Source: Cohnella laeviribosi DSM 21336 (GTDB lineage: Bacteria; Bacillota; Bacilli; Paenibacillales; Paenibacillaceae). Taken from it: a stretch of 64,000 bases of DNA. Positions within the stretch are counted from its first letter, which is position 1. Each line of letters begins with the position of its first letter. The stretch is taken from the NCBI RefSeq assembly GCF_000378425.1, contig NZ_KB899820.1, positions 1 to 64,000 of the forward strand, written 5' to 3'. Positions 46,013 to 54,888 of the stretch are shown piece by piece. The notes beneath the pieces were generated by a model that was not told the origin of the DNA, did no database searches, and saw only the letters and a program-made list of their open reading frames with translations. A program made the translations under genes and the position numbers.

Positions 46013-46792
46013 ATGGATTTGGGCTTGCGGGGAAAAACCGCCTTGATTACGGGAGGCAGCAAAGGAATCGGTTTGCATACGGCTATCGTGCTGGCCCAGG
46101 AAGGCGCCAACGTGGCCATTGTAGCCCGCGGAGAAGAAGCGCTGCGGGCAGCCGCGGAGACGATCCGAAAGGAAACGGGCGCCGACGCCCTGACCGTCGC
46201 CGCCGACGTCACGGTTACGGAAGACGCCGAACGGGCGGTGTCGGAGACGGTCAAGCGTTTCGGACGCCTGGACATTCTCGTCAACAACGCCGGGACGTCG
46301 GCGGCCGCGCCGTTTGAGAGCGTTGACCTGAACGCGTGGGAACGGGATTTGGACTTAAAGCTGTTCGGAGCGATCCGCTTCAGCCGCGCCGCCCTCCCCT
46401 ATCTGAAGGAAAACGGCGGAGCCATCGTCAACGTTACCGCCTCCGCGGCCAAGACGCCGGGAGAATCGTCGCTGCCGACCAGCGTCAGCCGGGCGGCCGG
46501 AATGGCGCTGACCAAAGCGATGAGCCGGGACCTGGCCCCTTACGGCATTCGCGTCAATACCGTAGGGATCGGCCTGATCCGGAGCGACCAGATCGAGAAG
46601 ATGTGGAAACGAACGGCTCCGGAACAAAGCTGGGAGCAGTTCTCGCGCGATCGCAGGCACGCCATACCGCTCGGGCGCATCGGCGAAACGAGCGAGGCCG
46701 CGCGCGTCATCGCGTTTCTCGCCTCCGATGCCGCCTCTTATGTGACGGGAACCTCCGTGAACATTGACGGAGGCAAGGCAGCGGCGCTGTAA
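46013..46792 (+). CDS. SDR-fold protein lacking the catalytic Tyr and Lys
   Basis: 259 residues. The cofactor-binding GGSKGIG (14-20) and LVNNAG (89-94) are normal. The active-site YxxxK is replaced by T156-S-V-S-R160 (SLPTSVSRAAGMALTKAM), while the region of the catalytic Ser (S144) remains. The C-terminal end VTGTSVNIDGG is typical of 3-oxoacyl-ACP-reductase-like SDRs. It may bind NAD(P) without classical activity or use another mechanism. CAGGAGGAG precedes the ATG. Stands alone between lspA and the AraC gene. Confidence 0.9.
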   Translation: MDLGLRGKTALITGGSKGIGLHTAIVLAQEGANVAIVARGEEALRAAAETIRKETGADALTVAADVTVTEDAERAVSETVKRFGRLDILVNNAGTSAAAPFESVDLNAWERDLDLKLFGAIRFSRAALPYLKENGGAIVNVTASAAKTPGESSLPTSVSRAAGMALTKAMSRDLAPYGIRVNTVGIGLIRSDQIEKMWKRTAPEQSWEQFSRDRRHAIPLGRIGETSEAARVIAFLASDAASYVTGTSVNIDGGKAAAL

Positions 46793-46867
46793 GAAGGCAG
46801 CGAAAGGGAACCCTTCGTTTGGCGGCTGAAGAAGCGCCGAGCGAAGGTTTTTTTTGCGCAGCCGCGA

Positions 46868-47731
46868 TCAGGAACGAAATTGCCTGCGGTAGCGCAGCGG
46901 CGGCATGCCCACCTGCCGTTTGAAACAGCTTGAAAAATAAGGCGTGTGCCGGAAGCCGACCCGCTCGGCGATTTGAGCGACGGACCACTCGGTCGTTACG
47001 AGCAGCAGTTTGGCCTGCTCCAGCCGGTACTCGTGCAGGTATTCCATCGGCGTGCGGCCAAAGCGCTCCTTCATGCAGCGGACGATGTAATTGGGGTGAA
47101 AATGGAGCGCCTCCGCCAGCTTCCCGTTCGTCAGCTCCGACGGGTAATTTTGCTTCAGATAGGCTTCCGTTTCGTCAGCCAGCCTTACGGCCGGCGTGAT
47201 CCGGCTGTTGTGAACGCTCTCCTCAAGCAGGCGAAGCAGCTCGAACAGCAGCTTTTGCTCCTTCCAAAACGCGACCGAACGATTCGCTTCCCGAAGCCGC
47301 ACCAGCTCCTTAAGCCGTTCCATCGCTCCTTCCGCATGACCCGGTTCGGCGCGATGCGGAAGCCGGATCTCATAAGGATTGCTGAACGGCTGCTCGAACG
47401 GCTGCCGCGGATTGCCTGCCGGCGCCTGCTGCATCTCCCATTTGCCGGAAGTTTCAAAATGAACCCAATAAAACACCGTATCCCGCTCGCACGGCTTGAC
47501 CGCATAATGTTCCCCGTCCGGCAAAAGCAGCAGCGTCTGGCCTTCGGCAAGCGTCCACTCTTTGCCGTTTTCCCCGATATAAAGCTCCCCTTCGACCACC
47601 CACAGCAAATCGAAAAGCCCCAGGTTTTTGCGGTTGGGATGCTGCTCTCCCGCGCGGTAATGCGAGATTCCGGCTCCCAAATAATACGGCAGCGGCGGCG
47701 CCTGAAGCGCGACAAACGGTTCGGAGACCAC
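46868..47731 (-). CDS. AraC-family transcriptional regulator
   Basis: 287 residues. The N-terminal cupin (LGLFDLLWVVEGELYIGENGKEW...LLLLPDGEHY) precedes the C-terminal paired helix-turn-helix (LTNGKLAEALHFHPNYIVRCMKERFG and WSVAQIAERVGFRHTPYFSSCFKRQVG). It starts at GTG after GGGGGCG. It diverges from the GH127 gene, so it is probably the arabinoside-responsive activator of that gene. Confidence 0.92.
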   Translation of the reverse strand: MVSEPFVALQAPPLPYYLGAGISHYRAGEQHPNRKNLGLFDLLWVVEGELYIGENGKEWTLAEGQTLLLLPDGEHYAVKPCERDTVFYWVHFETSGKWEMQQAPAGNPRQPFEQPFSNPYEIRLPHRAEPGHAEGAMERLKELVRLREANRSVAFWKEQKLLFELLRLLEESVHNSRITPAVRLADETEAYLKQNYPSELTNGKLAEALHFHPNYIVRCMKERFGRTPMEYLHEYRLEQAKLLLVTTEWSVAQIAERVGFRHTPYFSSCFKRQVGMPPLRYRRQFRS

Positions 47732-47805
47732 GGCAACGCCCCCATCGTGTTAAATCGTATAAAAACTGGTTTATTCCGTTCGTATTTGTTAATTATTTTG
47801 AAGAA

Positions 47806-47811
47806 TATAAT
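47806..47811 (+). promoter_or_regulatory. GH127 gene -10 element
   Basis: A perfect TATAAT lies 48 bp before the GH127 start. The sequence 17 bp upstream (TATTTG) is a poor -35, which would fit activation by the divergent AraC protein. Confidence 0.55.
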
Positions 47812-47859
47812 CACGTCTGTACAGAGTTCATTTCTGATATTTTTCTCGGGAGGATGCGC

Positions 47860-49812
47860 ATGAGCGGACAAATCCGGATTCAGGATCGGTTCTGGAACGA
47901 CTACACGGAGCTTGTGAGGCAGACGGTGATTCCTTATCAATGGGAAGCGTTGAACGACCGAATCGAAGGGGCCGAGCCCAGCTGTGCGATTCGGAATCTC
48001 CGGATTGCCGCGGGACTCGAAAAGGGAGAGTTCGGAGGCTTGATCTTTCAGGACAGCGACCTCGCCAAATGGCTGGAGGCCGTCGGTCATTCCCTGGCCG
48101 GCCATCCCGATCCGAAGCTCGAACAAATCGCGGACGAAGTGATCGACTGGCTCGGCAAAGCTCAACATGAAAACGGTTACCTGAATACGTACTTCACGAT
48201 CAAGGAGCCGGGCAAGCAGTGGACCAACCTTCACGAAGCGCACGAATTGTACTGCGCCGGGCATTTGATCGAAGCGGCCGTCGCCTATTACCGGGGAACG
48301 GGCAAGCGCAAGCTGCTCGATATCGCGTGCCGGCTGGCCGACCATATCGGGGACGTCTTCGGCAACGAGCCCGGCAAGCTCCCGGGCTATTGCGGCCACC
48401 AGGAGATCGAGCTGGCGCTGGTCAAGCTTTACGAAACGACCGGGGAAGAACGCTATTTGCGTTTGAGCCGATACTTTATCGATCAGCGCGGCAAGAAGCC
48501 GCACTACTTTATCGAAGAATGGGAACGGCGGGGACGCACGAGCCATTGGACGCCGGGGATTGCGCCCCCGCCGAACCTGGAATACAGCCAAAGCCATCTG
48601 CCCGTCCGCGAGCAGACGGCCGCGGTCGGCCATGCGGTGCGGGCCGTCTACATGTACACGGCGATGGCCGACCTGGCGCGGCTGACCGGGGACGAGGGCT
48701 TGCGCTCGGCCTGCGAGCGGCTGTGGAACAACATGACCGAAAAGCGGATGTACATTACGGGAGGGATCGGTTCGACGCATCACGGCGAGGCGTTCACGTT
48801 CGACTACGATCTCCCGAACGATACGGCGTACGCGGAAACGTGCGCGTCCATCGGGCTCATCTTCTTCGCGCGCAGAATGCTGCAGCTCGAAGCCCGAAGC
48901 GAGTACGCCGACACGATGGAACGGGCGCTGTACAACAACGTGCTTGGCAGCATGTCCAAGGACGGCAAGCATTTCTTCTATGTAAATCCCCTGGAGGTCT
49001 GGCCGGAGGCGAGCGCCCGCAATCCGGACAAACGCCACATCAAGCCGGTGCGGCAGCGTTGGTTCGGCTGCGCCTGCTGCCCGCCGAACGTGGCGCGGCT
49101 GCTCAGCTCGCTGAACGAGTACGTTTATACGGCGGATCGCGAGCGCAATACGGTGTACGCGCACCTGTTCATCGGCAGCGAAGCCCGGTTCGAGCTGGCC
49201 GCGGGAAACGTGACGCTCAGGCAGCGGTCGGAGCTGCCTTGGGCGGGCAAGGTCAGCTTCGCGGTGGCGCCGGAGGCGGAAGGGCCCGCGAAGTTCGCCC
49301 TCGCGCTGCGCGTGCCGGGATGGTGCGACGGGGGGCAGCCGAAGCTGGCGGTGAACGGCGAGCCGGCAGCCTATCGCGTGGAGCGCGGCTACGCCTTCGT
49401 GGAACGGGAATGGACGGAAGGCGATACCGTAAGCTGGGAGCTGCCGCTGCAGCCGCAGGTGATCGCCGCTCACCCGTCGATCCGGGCGAACGCGGGCAAA
49501 GCCGCGCTGCAGCGCGGACCGCTGGTATACTGCCTGGAGGAGGCCGACAACGGCGCGCCGCTCGCTTCGCTGTCGCTCGCCGCGGAGCCGCGCCTGTCGG
49601 AGCGGTACGAAGCCGGACTGCCGGGCGGAGCCGTCGTCATCGAAGCCGACGGCACGGCGGTCGACGGGGCGGCGTGGCCCGACGACCGCGCGCCGTACCT
49701 TCCGTACAGGCATCGCGCGAAGCCGGTGCGGCTCAAGGCGATTCCCTACTATCTGTGGGGCAACCGCTCGCCGGGCGAGATGTCCGTCTGGATCCGGACG
49801 GCGCAAGCTTAA
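47860..49812 (+). CDS. Beta-L-arabinofuranosidase, GH127
   Basis: 650 residues. The GH127 zinc/catalytic centre is complete: Glu and Cys in AYAETCASIGL, and the Cys pair in WFGCACCPPNVARLL, one of which is the nucleophile. The core is an (alpha/alpha)6 barrel followed by a beta-sandwich. There is no signal peptide. GGGAGG abuts the ATG at 47854, so the ATG at 47860, six bases on, is the more likely start. It acts on beta-arabinosides of plant glycoproteins. Confidence 0.94.
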   Translation: MSGQIRIQDRFWNDYTELVRQTVIPYQWEALNDRIEGAEPSCAIRNLRIAAGLEKGEFGGLIFQDSDLAKWLEAVGHSLAGHPDPKLEQIADEVIDWLGKAQHENGYLNTYFTIKEPGKQWTNLHEAHELYCAGHLIEAAVAYYRGTGKRKLLDIACRLADHIGDVFGNEPGKLPGYCGHQEIELALVKLYETTGEERYLRLSRYFIDQRGKKPHYFIEEWERRGRTSHWTPGIAPPPNLEYSQSHLPVREQTAAVGHAVRAVYMYTAMADLARLTGDEGLRSACERLWNNMTEKRMYITGGIGSTHHGEAFTFDYDLPNDTAYAETCASIGLIFFARRMLQLEARSEYADTMERALYNNVLGSMSKDGKHFFYVNPLEVWPEASARNPDKRHIKPVRQRWFGCACCPPNVARLLSSLNEYVYTADRERNTVYAHLFIGSEARFELAAGNVTLRQRSELPWAGKVSFAVAPEAEGPAKFALALRVPGWCDGGQPKLAVNGEPAAYRVERGYAFVEREWTEGDTVSWELPLQPQVIAAHPSIRANAGKAALQRGPLVYCLEEADNGAPLASLSLAAEPRLSERYEAGLPGGAVVIEADGTAVDGAAWPDDRAPYLPYRHRAKPVRLKAIPYYLWGNRSPGEMSVWIRTAQA

Positions 49813-49848
49813 AGGCGCAAGCTTAGTGGAAGACGCGGCGGGCGGATC

Positions 49849-50976
49849 TTACGGTTTGGGCTTGATGTTTTCCGCCAGCAGTTCGCCCATCGGCGTCCAT
49901 TCCGCGGCCTCCGGGCGTTTGGGATAAGTGACGGGAAGCCTGGGAAACAGCAGCTCCGAAATTCGGTACGCTTCTTCGAGATGCGGATAACCGGAGAGGA
50001 TAAACGTATCGATTCCAAGCGCCGCATATTCCTTCAGCCGTTCCGCCACTTCGTCCGCGCTGCCCACCAGCGCCGTTCCGACGCCGCCTCTGACCTGACC
50101 GATTCCGGCCCACAGATTGGGGCTGACTTCCAGCCGGTCCCGATTTTCGCGGACCAGTTGGGTCATGCGGCGCTGGCCGACGGAATCGAACCGGTCAAGC
50201 AGCCGCTGCGCCTGGCGGACGTCCTCCTCGGACACATACTGGACCAGCCGCCGGGCTTCTTCCCATGCTTCGTCCGCCGTTTCGCGGACGATAATCTGAA
50301 CGCGAAGGCCGATTTTGATCTTGCGGCCAAGCGCATGCGCCCGCGCCCTGACGTCGGCGATTTTCTCCGCTACCATTGCCGGCGTCTCGGCCCATGTCAG
50401 GTACGTATCGATATGCTTGGCGGCCACGTTATGGCCCGCTTCTGAAGAAGTGCCGATAAAGAGCGGCGGAGACTGCCGGTTGAAGGGAACATATTGCAGC
50501 TTCGCCCCCTCCACCCGGACATGCTTGCCATGGAACGTAACGGTTTCGCCCGTCATCAGCCGTTTCCATACCGTCAGAAACTCGTCGGTCGCTTCATAGC
50601 GTTCCTCGTGCGAGAGGAAGATGCCGTCGCCCTTCATTTCGACGGGATCGCCGCCGGTCACCACATTGATGAGCAGACGTCCGGACGACAGCCGGTCGAA
50701 CGAAGCGGCCATCCGGGCGGCAATGCTGACGGAAAGGCCGCCCGGACGTACCGCCACTAGAAACTTGAGCCTCTCCGTCGCCTGGATCAATGCCGAAGCC
50801 ACGACCCAGCCGTCTTCGCAAGCGTGGCCCGTCGGAACGAGCATCCCGGTATATCCGAGCCGGTCCACCGCTTGCGCGATCTGGCGGAAGTAATGCAGAT
50901 CCGTGATTTTGGCGCCTTTTGCGGTACCCAGATATCTCCCGTCCCCCATCGTGGGCAAATACCAAAACATTTCCAT
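49849..50976 (-). CDS. ssuD: FMNH2-dependent alkanesulfonate monooxygenase
   Basis: 375-residue luciferase-like enzyme cleaving alkanesulfonates to sulfite and an aldehyde. It starts EMFWYLPTMGDGRYLGT and has GHACEDGWVVASALI, RLLINVVTGGDPVEMKGDG and the C-terminal GYPHLEEAYRISELLFPRLP, all typical of SsuD. GGAGGGAACC precedes the ATG at 50976, preferred over 51018. Last gene of ssuCABD. It needs a flavin reductase (SsuE), which is not in the window. Confidence 0.96.
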   Translation of the reverse strand: MEMFWYLPTMGDGRYLGTAKGAKITDLHYFRQIAQAVDRLGYTGMLVPTGHACEDGWVVASALIQATERLKFLVAVRPGGLSVSIAARMAASFDRLSSGRLLINVVTGGDPVEMKGDGIFLSHEERYEATDEFLTVWKRLMTGETVTFHGKHVRVEGAKLQYVPFNRQSPPLFIGTSSEAGHNVAAKHIDTYLTWAETPAMVAEKIADVRARAHALGRKIKIGLRVQIIVRETADEAWEEARRLVQYVSEEDVRQAQRLLDRFDSVGQRRMTQLVRENRDRLEVSPNLWAGIGQVRGGVGTALVGSADEVAERLKEYAALGIDTFILSGYPHLEEAYRISELLFPRLPVTYPKRPEAAEWTPMGELLAENIKPKP

Positions 50977-50992
50977 GTTGGGTTCCCTCCTG

Positions 50993-51868
50993 TTACTTGG
51001 CCGTGTTGTCGCCTGCAATCAAAGCTATCAATTGCCGCCGCAAAGCGGCGAATTCCTTGCCGGCACGCAGCTCGTCGAACGACGCGCCGCTTTGCTCGCG
51101 GAACAGCGGATTGGCAAAGTTCTGCACGATCCGCCCGGGCCCCGGCTGCATGACCAAAATCCGGCGGCCAAGCAGAAGCGCTTCGTCCACGTCGTGCGTG
51201 ATAAAGAAAATGCATTTGCGCGTCCGCTGCCAGATGCTGCGCAAATGAAGCTGCATCGACTCCCGGGTAAGCGCGTCGAGCGCGCTGAACGGTTCGTCCA
51301 TCAGGACGATGCTCGGCTCCGCGGCCAGCGTCCTCGCCAAAGCGGCGCGCTGCTTCATGCCGCCGGAAAGCTGATGCGGCAGCAGTTCGGCCGCGTGTTC
51401 CAGACCGACCAAGGCCAAATATTCGGCCGCTCTGCGCTTTCGCTCTTTCCGCGGGACGCCCGCCATCCGCAGGCCGAACGCGACGTTGCCGGCGATGGAC
51501 AGCCACGGGAACAGGTTGGCGTGCTGGAAGACGACGCCGACCTGCGGATTCGGCTTCGTATGAAGCGAACCGTTGATGCGGACCGAGCCGCCGGTCGGTT
51601 TCAGATACCCCGCCATAATGTTCATCAGAGAGGACTTGCCGCAGCCCGACGGTCCCAGCACGCAGGCAAATTCATCGGGCTCCAGGGCGAGATTGATCCC
51701 TTGAAGCACTTGCACGGGCGAAGAGCCTTGCCGGTACGTCAACGAAATATCCGTCAGGCGGATCCCCGCCGTATCCGCCGCCCGAGAAGGCGGAGCGGAC
51801 AACGCCGGGCGGACGGGCTCCGCCAAACCGGCGGCGGAAGCCGCTTCAATAGGTGCGCACATCGTCAT
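50993..51868 (-). CDS. ssuB: Sulfonate ABC transporter ATP-binding protein
   Basis: 291 residues. Walker A is [11 protein letters not shown]; the Q-loop is [13 protein letters not shown]; the signature is [15 protein letters not shown]; Walker B is [12 protein letters not shown]. The N-terminus carries about 40 extra Ala/Pro-rich residues. Two ATG codons (51868, 51862) follow AAAGGGGG; the second has the better spacing. It lies between ssuA and ssuD. Confidence 0.94.
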   Translation of the reverse strand: MTMCAPIEAASAAGLAEPVRPALSAPPSRAADTAGIRLTDISLTYRQGSSPVQVLQGINLALEPDEFACVLGPSGCGKSSLMNIMAGYLKPTGGSVRINGSLHTKPNPQVGVVFQHANLFPWLSIAGNVAFGLRMAGVPRKERKRRAAEYLALVGLEHAAELLPHQLSGGMKQRAALARTLAAEPSIVLMDEPFSALDALTRESMQLHLRSIWQRTRKCIFFITHDVDEALLLGRRILVMQPGPGRIVQNFANPLFREQSGASFDELRAGKEFAALRRQLIALIAGDNTAK

Positions 51869-51896
51869 GCCCCCTTTCCGAATCGGGTCGCCTGTG

Positions 51897-52991
51897 TCAC
51901 TTGGTATACAGATCGCTGCGGATGGCTTTCTGGAAGACATCGACATCCGGCGCGCTCTTAATCGATTTCTGTTCGACCAGAAAATCTGCCGTTGCTTTCA
52001 GCAGCGAGCCGAAGGCGCCAGGCTGTTCCGGCGTTCCCATATATTTGGCGTCCGTCTGCTGGGAAGCGTCGAGCACCGTAATCTCGTTCATCGCTTTGAG
52101 CGTTTCCTCCGGCGTCAGGCCAAGCTCTTTGGACAGCGCTTCGGACGCTTCTTTCGGATGGTCGCGATAATACTTGGTGCCTTCGTCCAGCACCTCGATA
52201 TACTGCTTGACGACGTCCGGGTAATCGGCGATAAAGTCGCTGCGGACGACGCCGAATTCGCCGGTCAGCGCGCCTTTTTCGGCCACTTCCTTCGAGGTGA
52301 CGATCACCTTGCCGCCTGCGGCCAGCAGCTTCGATTGCACGGGCTGCCAGGTATATGCGCCGTCGATGTCCCCCCGCTGCCAGGCGGCGGGAAGATCCGG
52401 GGCTTGCATATCGATGATCTTGATCGTCGAAGGATCGATATTTTCCTGTTTCAGCGCCGACAGAAGACTGAAATGGGAAGTGGAGCCGAAGGTCGTGGCG
52501 ATCGTTTTGCCTTTCAAATCCTGCAGCGATTGAATACCGGATTTTTGCTGCACGACAAGCGCTTCGCTTTCGCCGATAACGTCATGAATGTAGTAGATTT
52601 GGTAGGGCAGCCCCTGCGCGATGCCCGAAGCGCCCGGCGGCGTGCCGACCAGGCCGAAATCGATGCTCCCGCTGGCGATGGCGGTATTGACGTCGCGTCC
52701 GGAATCGAACTTCAGCCAGGAAATCTTGACGCCGGGGAACTTCTTCTCCGCGAGTCCAAGCGCTTTTGCCATCAGTTCGCCGTTCGGGGACACCTGGTAA
52801 CCGATTCGAATTTCCTTGGGAAGCTTCCCCTCGGACACGTCCTCGGCGCTCCCCGCCGGCGATGCCGCGCTGCCCGCCGTTTCGTCCGATTTTTGGCCGC
52901 AAGCGGCCGCAAGCAGCAAGAGCAGAACGGCGACGAGGGAAAAGGCGTACAAACGGGAATGCTTCCGGATCCATCGGTTCAATCGGTTCAT
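51897..52991 (-). CDS. ssuA: Sulfonate ABC transporter substrate-binding lipoprotein
   Basis: 364 residues. The lipoprotein signal ends in LLLAAAC. The body follows the SsuA/TauA pattern: [43 protein letters not shown], and [20 protein letters not shown]. It captures aliphatic sulfonates, with taurine also possible from the TauA-like features. The ATG at 52991 has TAGGAG upstream; a TTG two codons earlier opens the frame. Transcribed after ssuC. Confidence 0.93.
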   Translation of the reverse strand: MNRLNRWIRKHSRLYAFSLVAVLLLLLAAACGQKSDETAGSAASPAGSAEDVSEGKLPKEIRIGYQVSPNGELMAKALGLAEKKFPGVKISWLKFDSGRDVNTAIASGSIDFGLVGTPPGASGIAQGLPYQIYYIHDVIGESEALVVQQKSGIQSLQDLKGKTIATTFGSTSHFSLLSALKQENIDPSTIKIIDMQAPDLPAAWQRGDIDGAYTWQPVQSKLLAAGGKVIVTSKEVAEKGALTGEFGVVRSDFIADYPDVVKQYIEVLDEGTKYYRDHPKEASEALSKELGLTPEETLKAMNEITVLDASQQTDAKYMGTPEQPGAFGSLLKATADFLVEQKSIKSAPDVDVFQKAIRSDLYTK

Positions 52992-53015
52992 GGTCAATCG
53001 CTCCTATTCAATCGA

Positions 53016-53828
53016 TTATGATTCAATCCACGGGGAAACCTTGCGAATCAGCAGCCGAATCGCCGAATCGATGAGAATCGCAATAATGCCCATGATGATA
53101 ATGGCGGCGTAAATGATATCGCTTCGCAGATATTTGCTGGCGTCCAGCACCATCCAGCCGATGCCGGATACGGCCGCGACCATTTCCGCCGCCACGAGGG
53201 TGGCATAGGTGACGCCGACCGCTGTCCGCAGGCCGGTCAACAGATCGGGCAGACAGGAAGGGAAAATCACAAAGGCGTACAGGCGGAATCCGTTGGCCCC
53301 CAGCGAGCGGGCCCCGTTGATCCGATCGGCGGGAATGCGGCGTGCGCTGTAAACGGCGGCGATGAACATGGGGGCGAAGCCGCTGAGGAACAGCAGAATA
53401 ACCTTCGACGTGTCCTGTATGCCGAACCAGAGGACCAGCAGCGAATAGTAAGCAAGCGGAGGAAGCGGCCGGTAAAACTCGATAAACGGATCGAAGACCG
53501 CCCGGATCAGCCGGTTTCGCCCGCAAAGGATTCCAAGCGGCACCGCGGTGACGAACACCAGGAGCAGCGCGGTGAAAATTCGCCTGAGGCTGGCGCCGAT
53601 ATGGGCAAGCATGGTCGATCCTTTGTAGCCTTCCCGAGCAATATCCGCAAATGCCGACCACACATCCGCGGGCGAAGGCAGAAAGAGCGGGTTCACCCAT
53701 GGGTTGCGGCTGGCCGTCCACCAAAGCAGCAGGACGGCGATGACCGAGCAGGCGGAAACGGCGAAATACACCCCGCTCTCTTTGGCCGGCCGGCGGGCGG
53801 CCGATCGGATATCGTCCTTGACCGCCAA
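53016..53828 (-). CDS. ssuC: Sulfonate ABC transporter permease
   Basis: 270-residue membrane protein with about six helices and the ATPase-contact loop INGARSLGANGFRLYAFVIFPSCLPDLLTGL. It is first in the C-A-B-D order. No ATG gives a good start; the TTG at 53828, with AAAGGATG upstream, yields a normal-length protein. Upstream is an AT-rich stretch with AACCA/TGGTT half-sites, but not the leader hairpin found before the other sulfur genes. Confidence 0.92.
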   Translation of the reverse strand: MAVKDDIRSAARRPAKESGVYFAVSACSVIAVLLLWWTASRNPWVNPLFLPSPADVWSAFADIAREGYKGSTMLAHIGASLRRIFTALLLVFVTAVPLGILCGRNRLIRAVFDPFIEFYRPLPPLAYYSLLVLWFGIQDTSKVILLFLSGFAPMFIAAVYSARRIPADRINGARSLGANGFRLYAFVIFPSCLPDLLTGLRTAVGVTYATLVAAEMVAAVSGIGWMVLDASKYLRSDIIYAAIIIMGIIAILIDSAIRLLIRKVSPWIES

Positions 53829-53993
53829 ACGATCACATCCTTTCTTTGTAAACACATTAACCATATTTGTATAGTTGGTTTTAAGGTTGGAAAAACAGCG
53901 GAATTCGGCGCCCTGGCCCTCACGCGGCGGCAACCGGCTCAAGCGGATGCCGCTTGTCATAGGCCGCGTCGAGGCCAGCATCCGGACAGGCTT

Positions 53994-54545
53994 TTATGGA
54001 TGCTGCTCGCGCCTTTCCACCATTTTGAGCAAGTAAGCCAGCACTTTGGAACGCAGCTCGCCGTCCAGCGGCGCGAACCCGAACAGCTCGCAGAAGAACA
54101 ATCCGTCCGCGGCCAATCGGGCCACCGTCGCTTCAACGGGGTCTTTGCACTCCGACGCCATCCGGCTTTGCCATAGCAGGTATCGCTCCCGCATGGGCTC
54201 CAGCAGGTCCGGATGGTTCGCAGCGGCCGCCAAAATGCCGAAGCTCATCTCCAAATCGTCCTTGCTGATCTCGAACGTTTTGATCAAATACGCCTGCGCC
54301 CACCGGTTATTCAGCGAAGTGTTGCGGGTCGCTTCCGCATCGGTGTCCGAATCGAAGCGGTCCAGAAAGTCGGCCAGGGCTGCCTGTATCAGCGCTTCTT
54401 TGGTCGGAAAATGATAGAGCAGACCGCCCTTGCTCACGCCCGCCTCTTTGGCAACGGCATCGAGCGTCAGATTGGAAGCTCCCAATTCCCTGACCAACCG
54501 GCAGGCCACCTTCAAAATTGCGGTGCGTTTCGAATTTCGGTTCAT
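53994..54545 (-). CDS. TetR-family transcriptional regulator
   Basis: 183 residues. The N-terminal helix-turn-helix is LTLDAVAKEAGVSKGGLLYHFPTKEALIQAAL. The C-terminal ligand domain resembles TetR_C of the CDS regulator group (LEMSFGILAAAANHPDLLEPMRERY). It probably represses itself through the palindrome in its promoter; a role over the sulfur genes on either side is possible but unproven. Confidence 0.92.
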   Translation of the reverse strand: MNRNSKRTAILKVACRLVRELGASNLTLDAVAKEAGVSKGGLLYHFPTKEALIQAALADFLDRFDSDTDAEATRNTSLNNRWAQAYLIKTFEISKDDLEMSFGILAAAANHPDLLEPMRERYLLWQSRMASECKDPVEATVARLAADGLFFCELFGFAPLDGELRSKVLAYLLKMVERREQHP

Positions 54546-54564
54546 GCCGGCACCTCCGAAATTT

Positions 54565-54594
54565 AATATACTGTCCGGACGGTAAAGTTGTCAA
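54565..54594 (-). promoter_or_regulatory. tetR promoter with operator in the spacer
   Basis: On the minus strand, -35 TTGACA (54589-54594), an 18-bp spacer, and -10 TATATT (54565-54570). The near-perfect palindrome TACTGTCCGGACGGTA (54569-54584) lies in the spacer, an ideal autorepression site. Confidence 0.85.
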
Positions 54595-54734
54595 CGCGAA
54601 TTTTATATAATTCCTATAAATTAAATCAGCATTATGCCGGCGTAAACTTCCCGTTCCCCCACCCATCTTCCTCCTGCGTCAGACCGTCGATCATCCGGCA
54701 GCACACCGGGAAACACACCGTAGGAAATAGCAAA

Positions 54735-54860
54735 TTGACAGCTCGGAGGCAAATGTGTAACATCAGGATAGATTATTCCAACCGGAATAGTACATTTTCG
54801 GCTGACCAGACCGCTGGAGACTGAAAGGACCTGTCAAGGGAACCTTGCAGTCTCCTTTTT
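54735..54860 (+). promoter_or_regulatory. metY promoter and candidate regulatory leader L1
   Basis: -35 TTGACA (54735-54740), 17-bp spacer, -10 TAACAT (54758-54763). The leader holds GACCAG-ACCG-CTGGAGA (54804-54820), which can form a small stem. Its CTGGAGAC part also forms the 5' arm of the following terminator, so the two structures compete. Similar leaders precede the NtaA-type gene (L3) and the CocE operon (L2). I do not recognise it as a known riboswitch or T-box. Confidence 0.75.
54816..54860 (+). terminator. Leader terminator before metY
   Basis: GGAGACTG (54816-54823) pairs with CAGTCTCC (54848-54855), followed by TTTTT, before the coding start at 54889. Suggests attenuation control. 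Confidence 0.85.
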
Positions 54861-54888
54861 GCGTTGGCGGCCAAGAAGGAGAAGCCCT

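Noticed and set aside
47185-49806. Minus-strand open frame of about 870 codons opposite the GH127 gene
   Set aside because: The GH127 reading has complete catalytic motifs on the plus strand; the antisense frame also runs into the AraC gene in a different frame and shows no domains.
53829-53993. A fourth copy of the GACCAG/CTGGAGA leader before ssuC
   Set aside because: Both strands were read and no such pair or terminator was found there.
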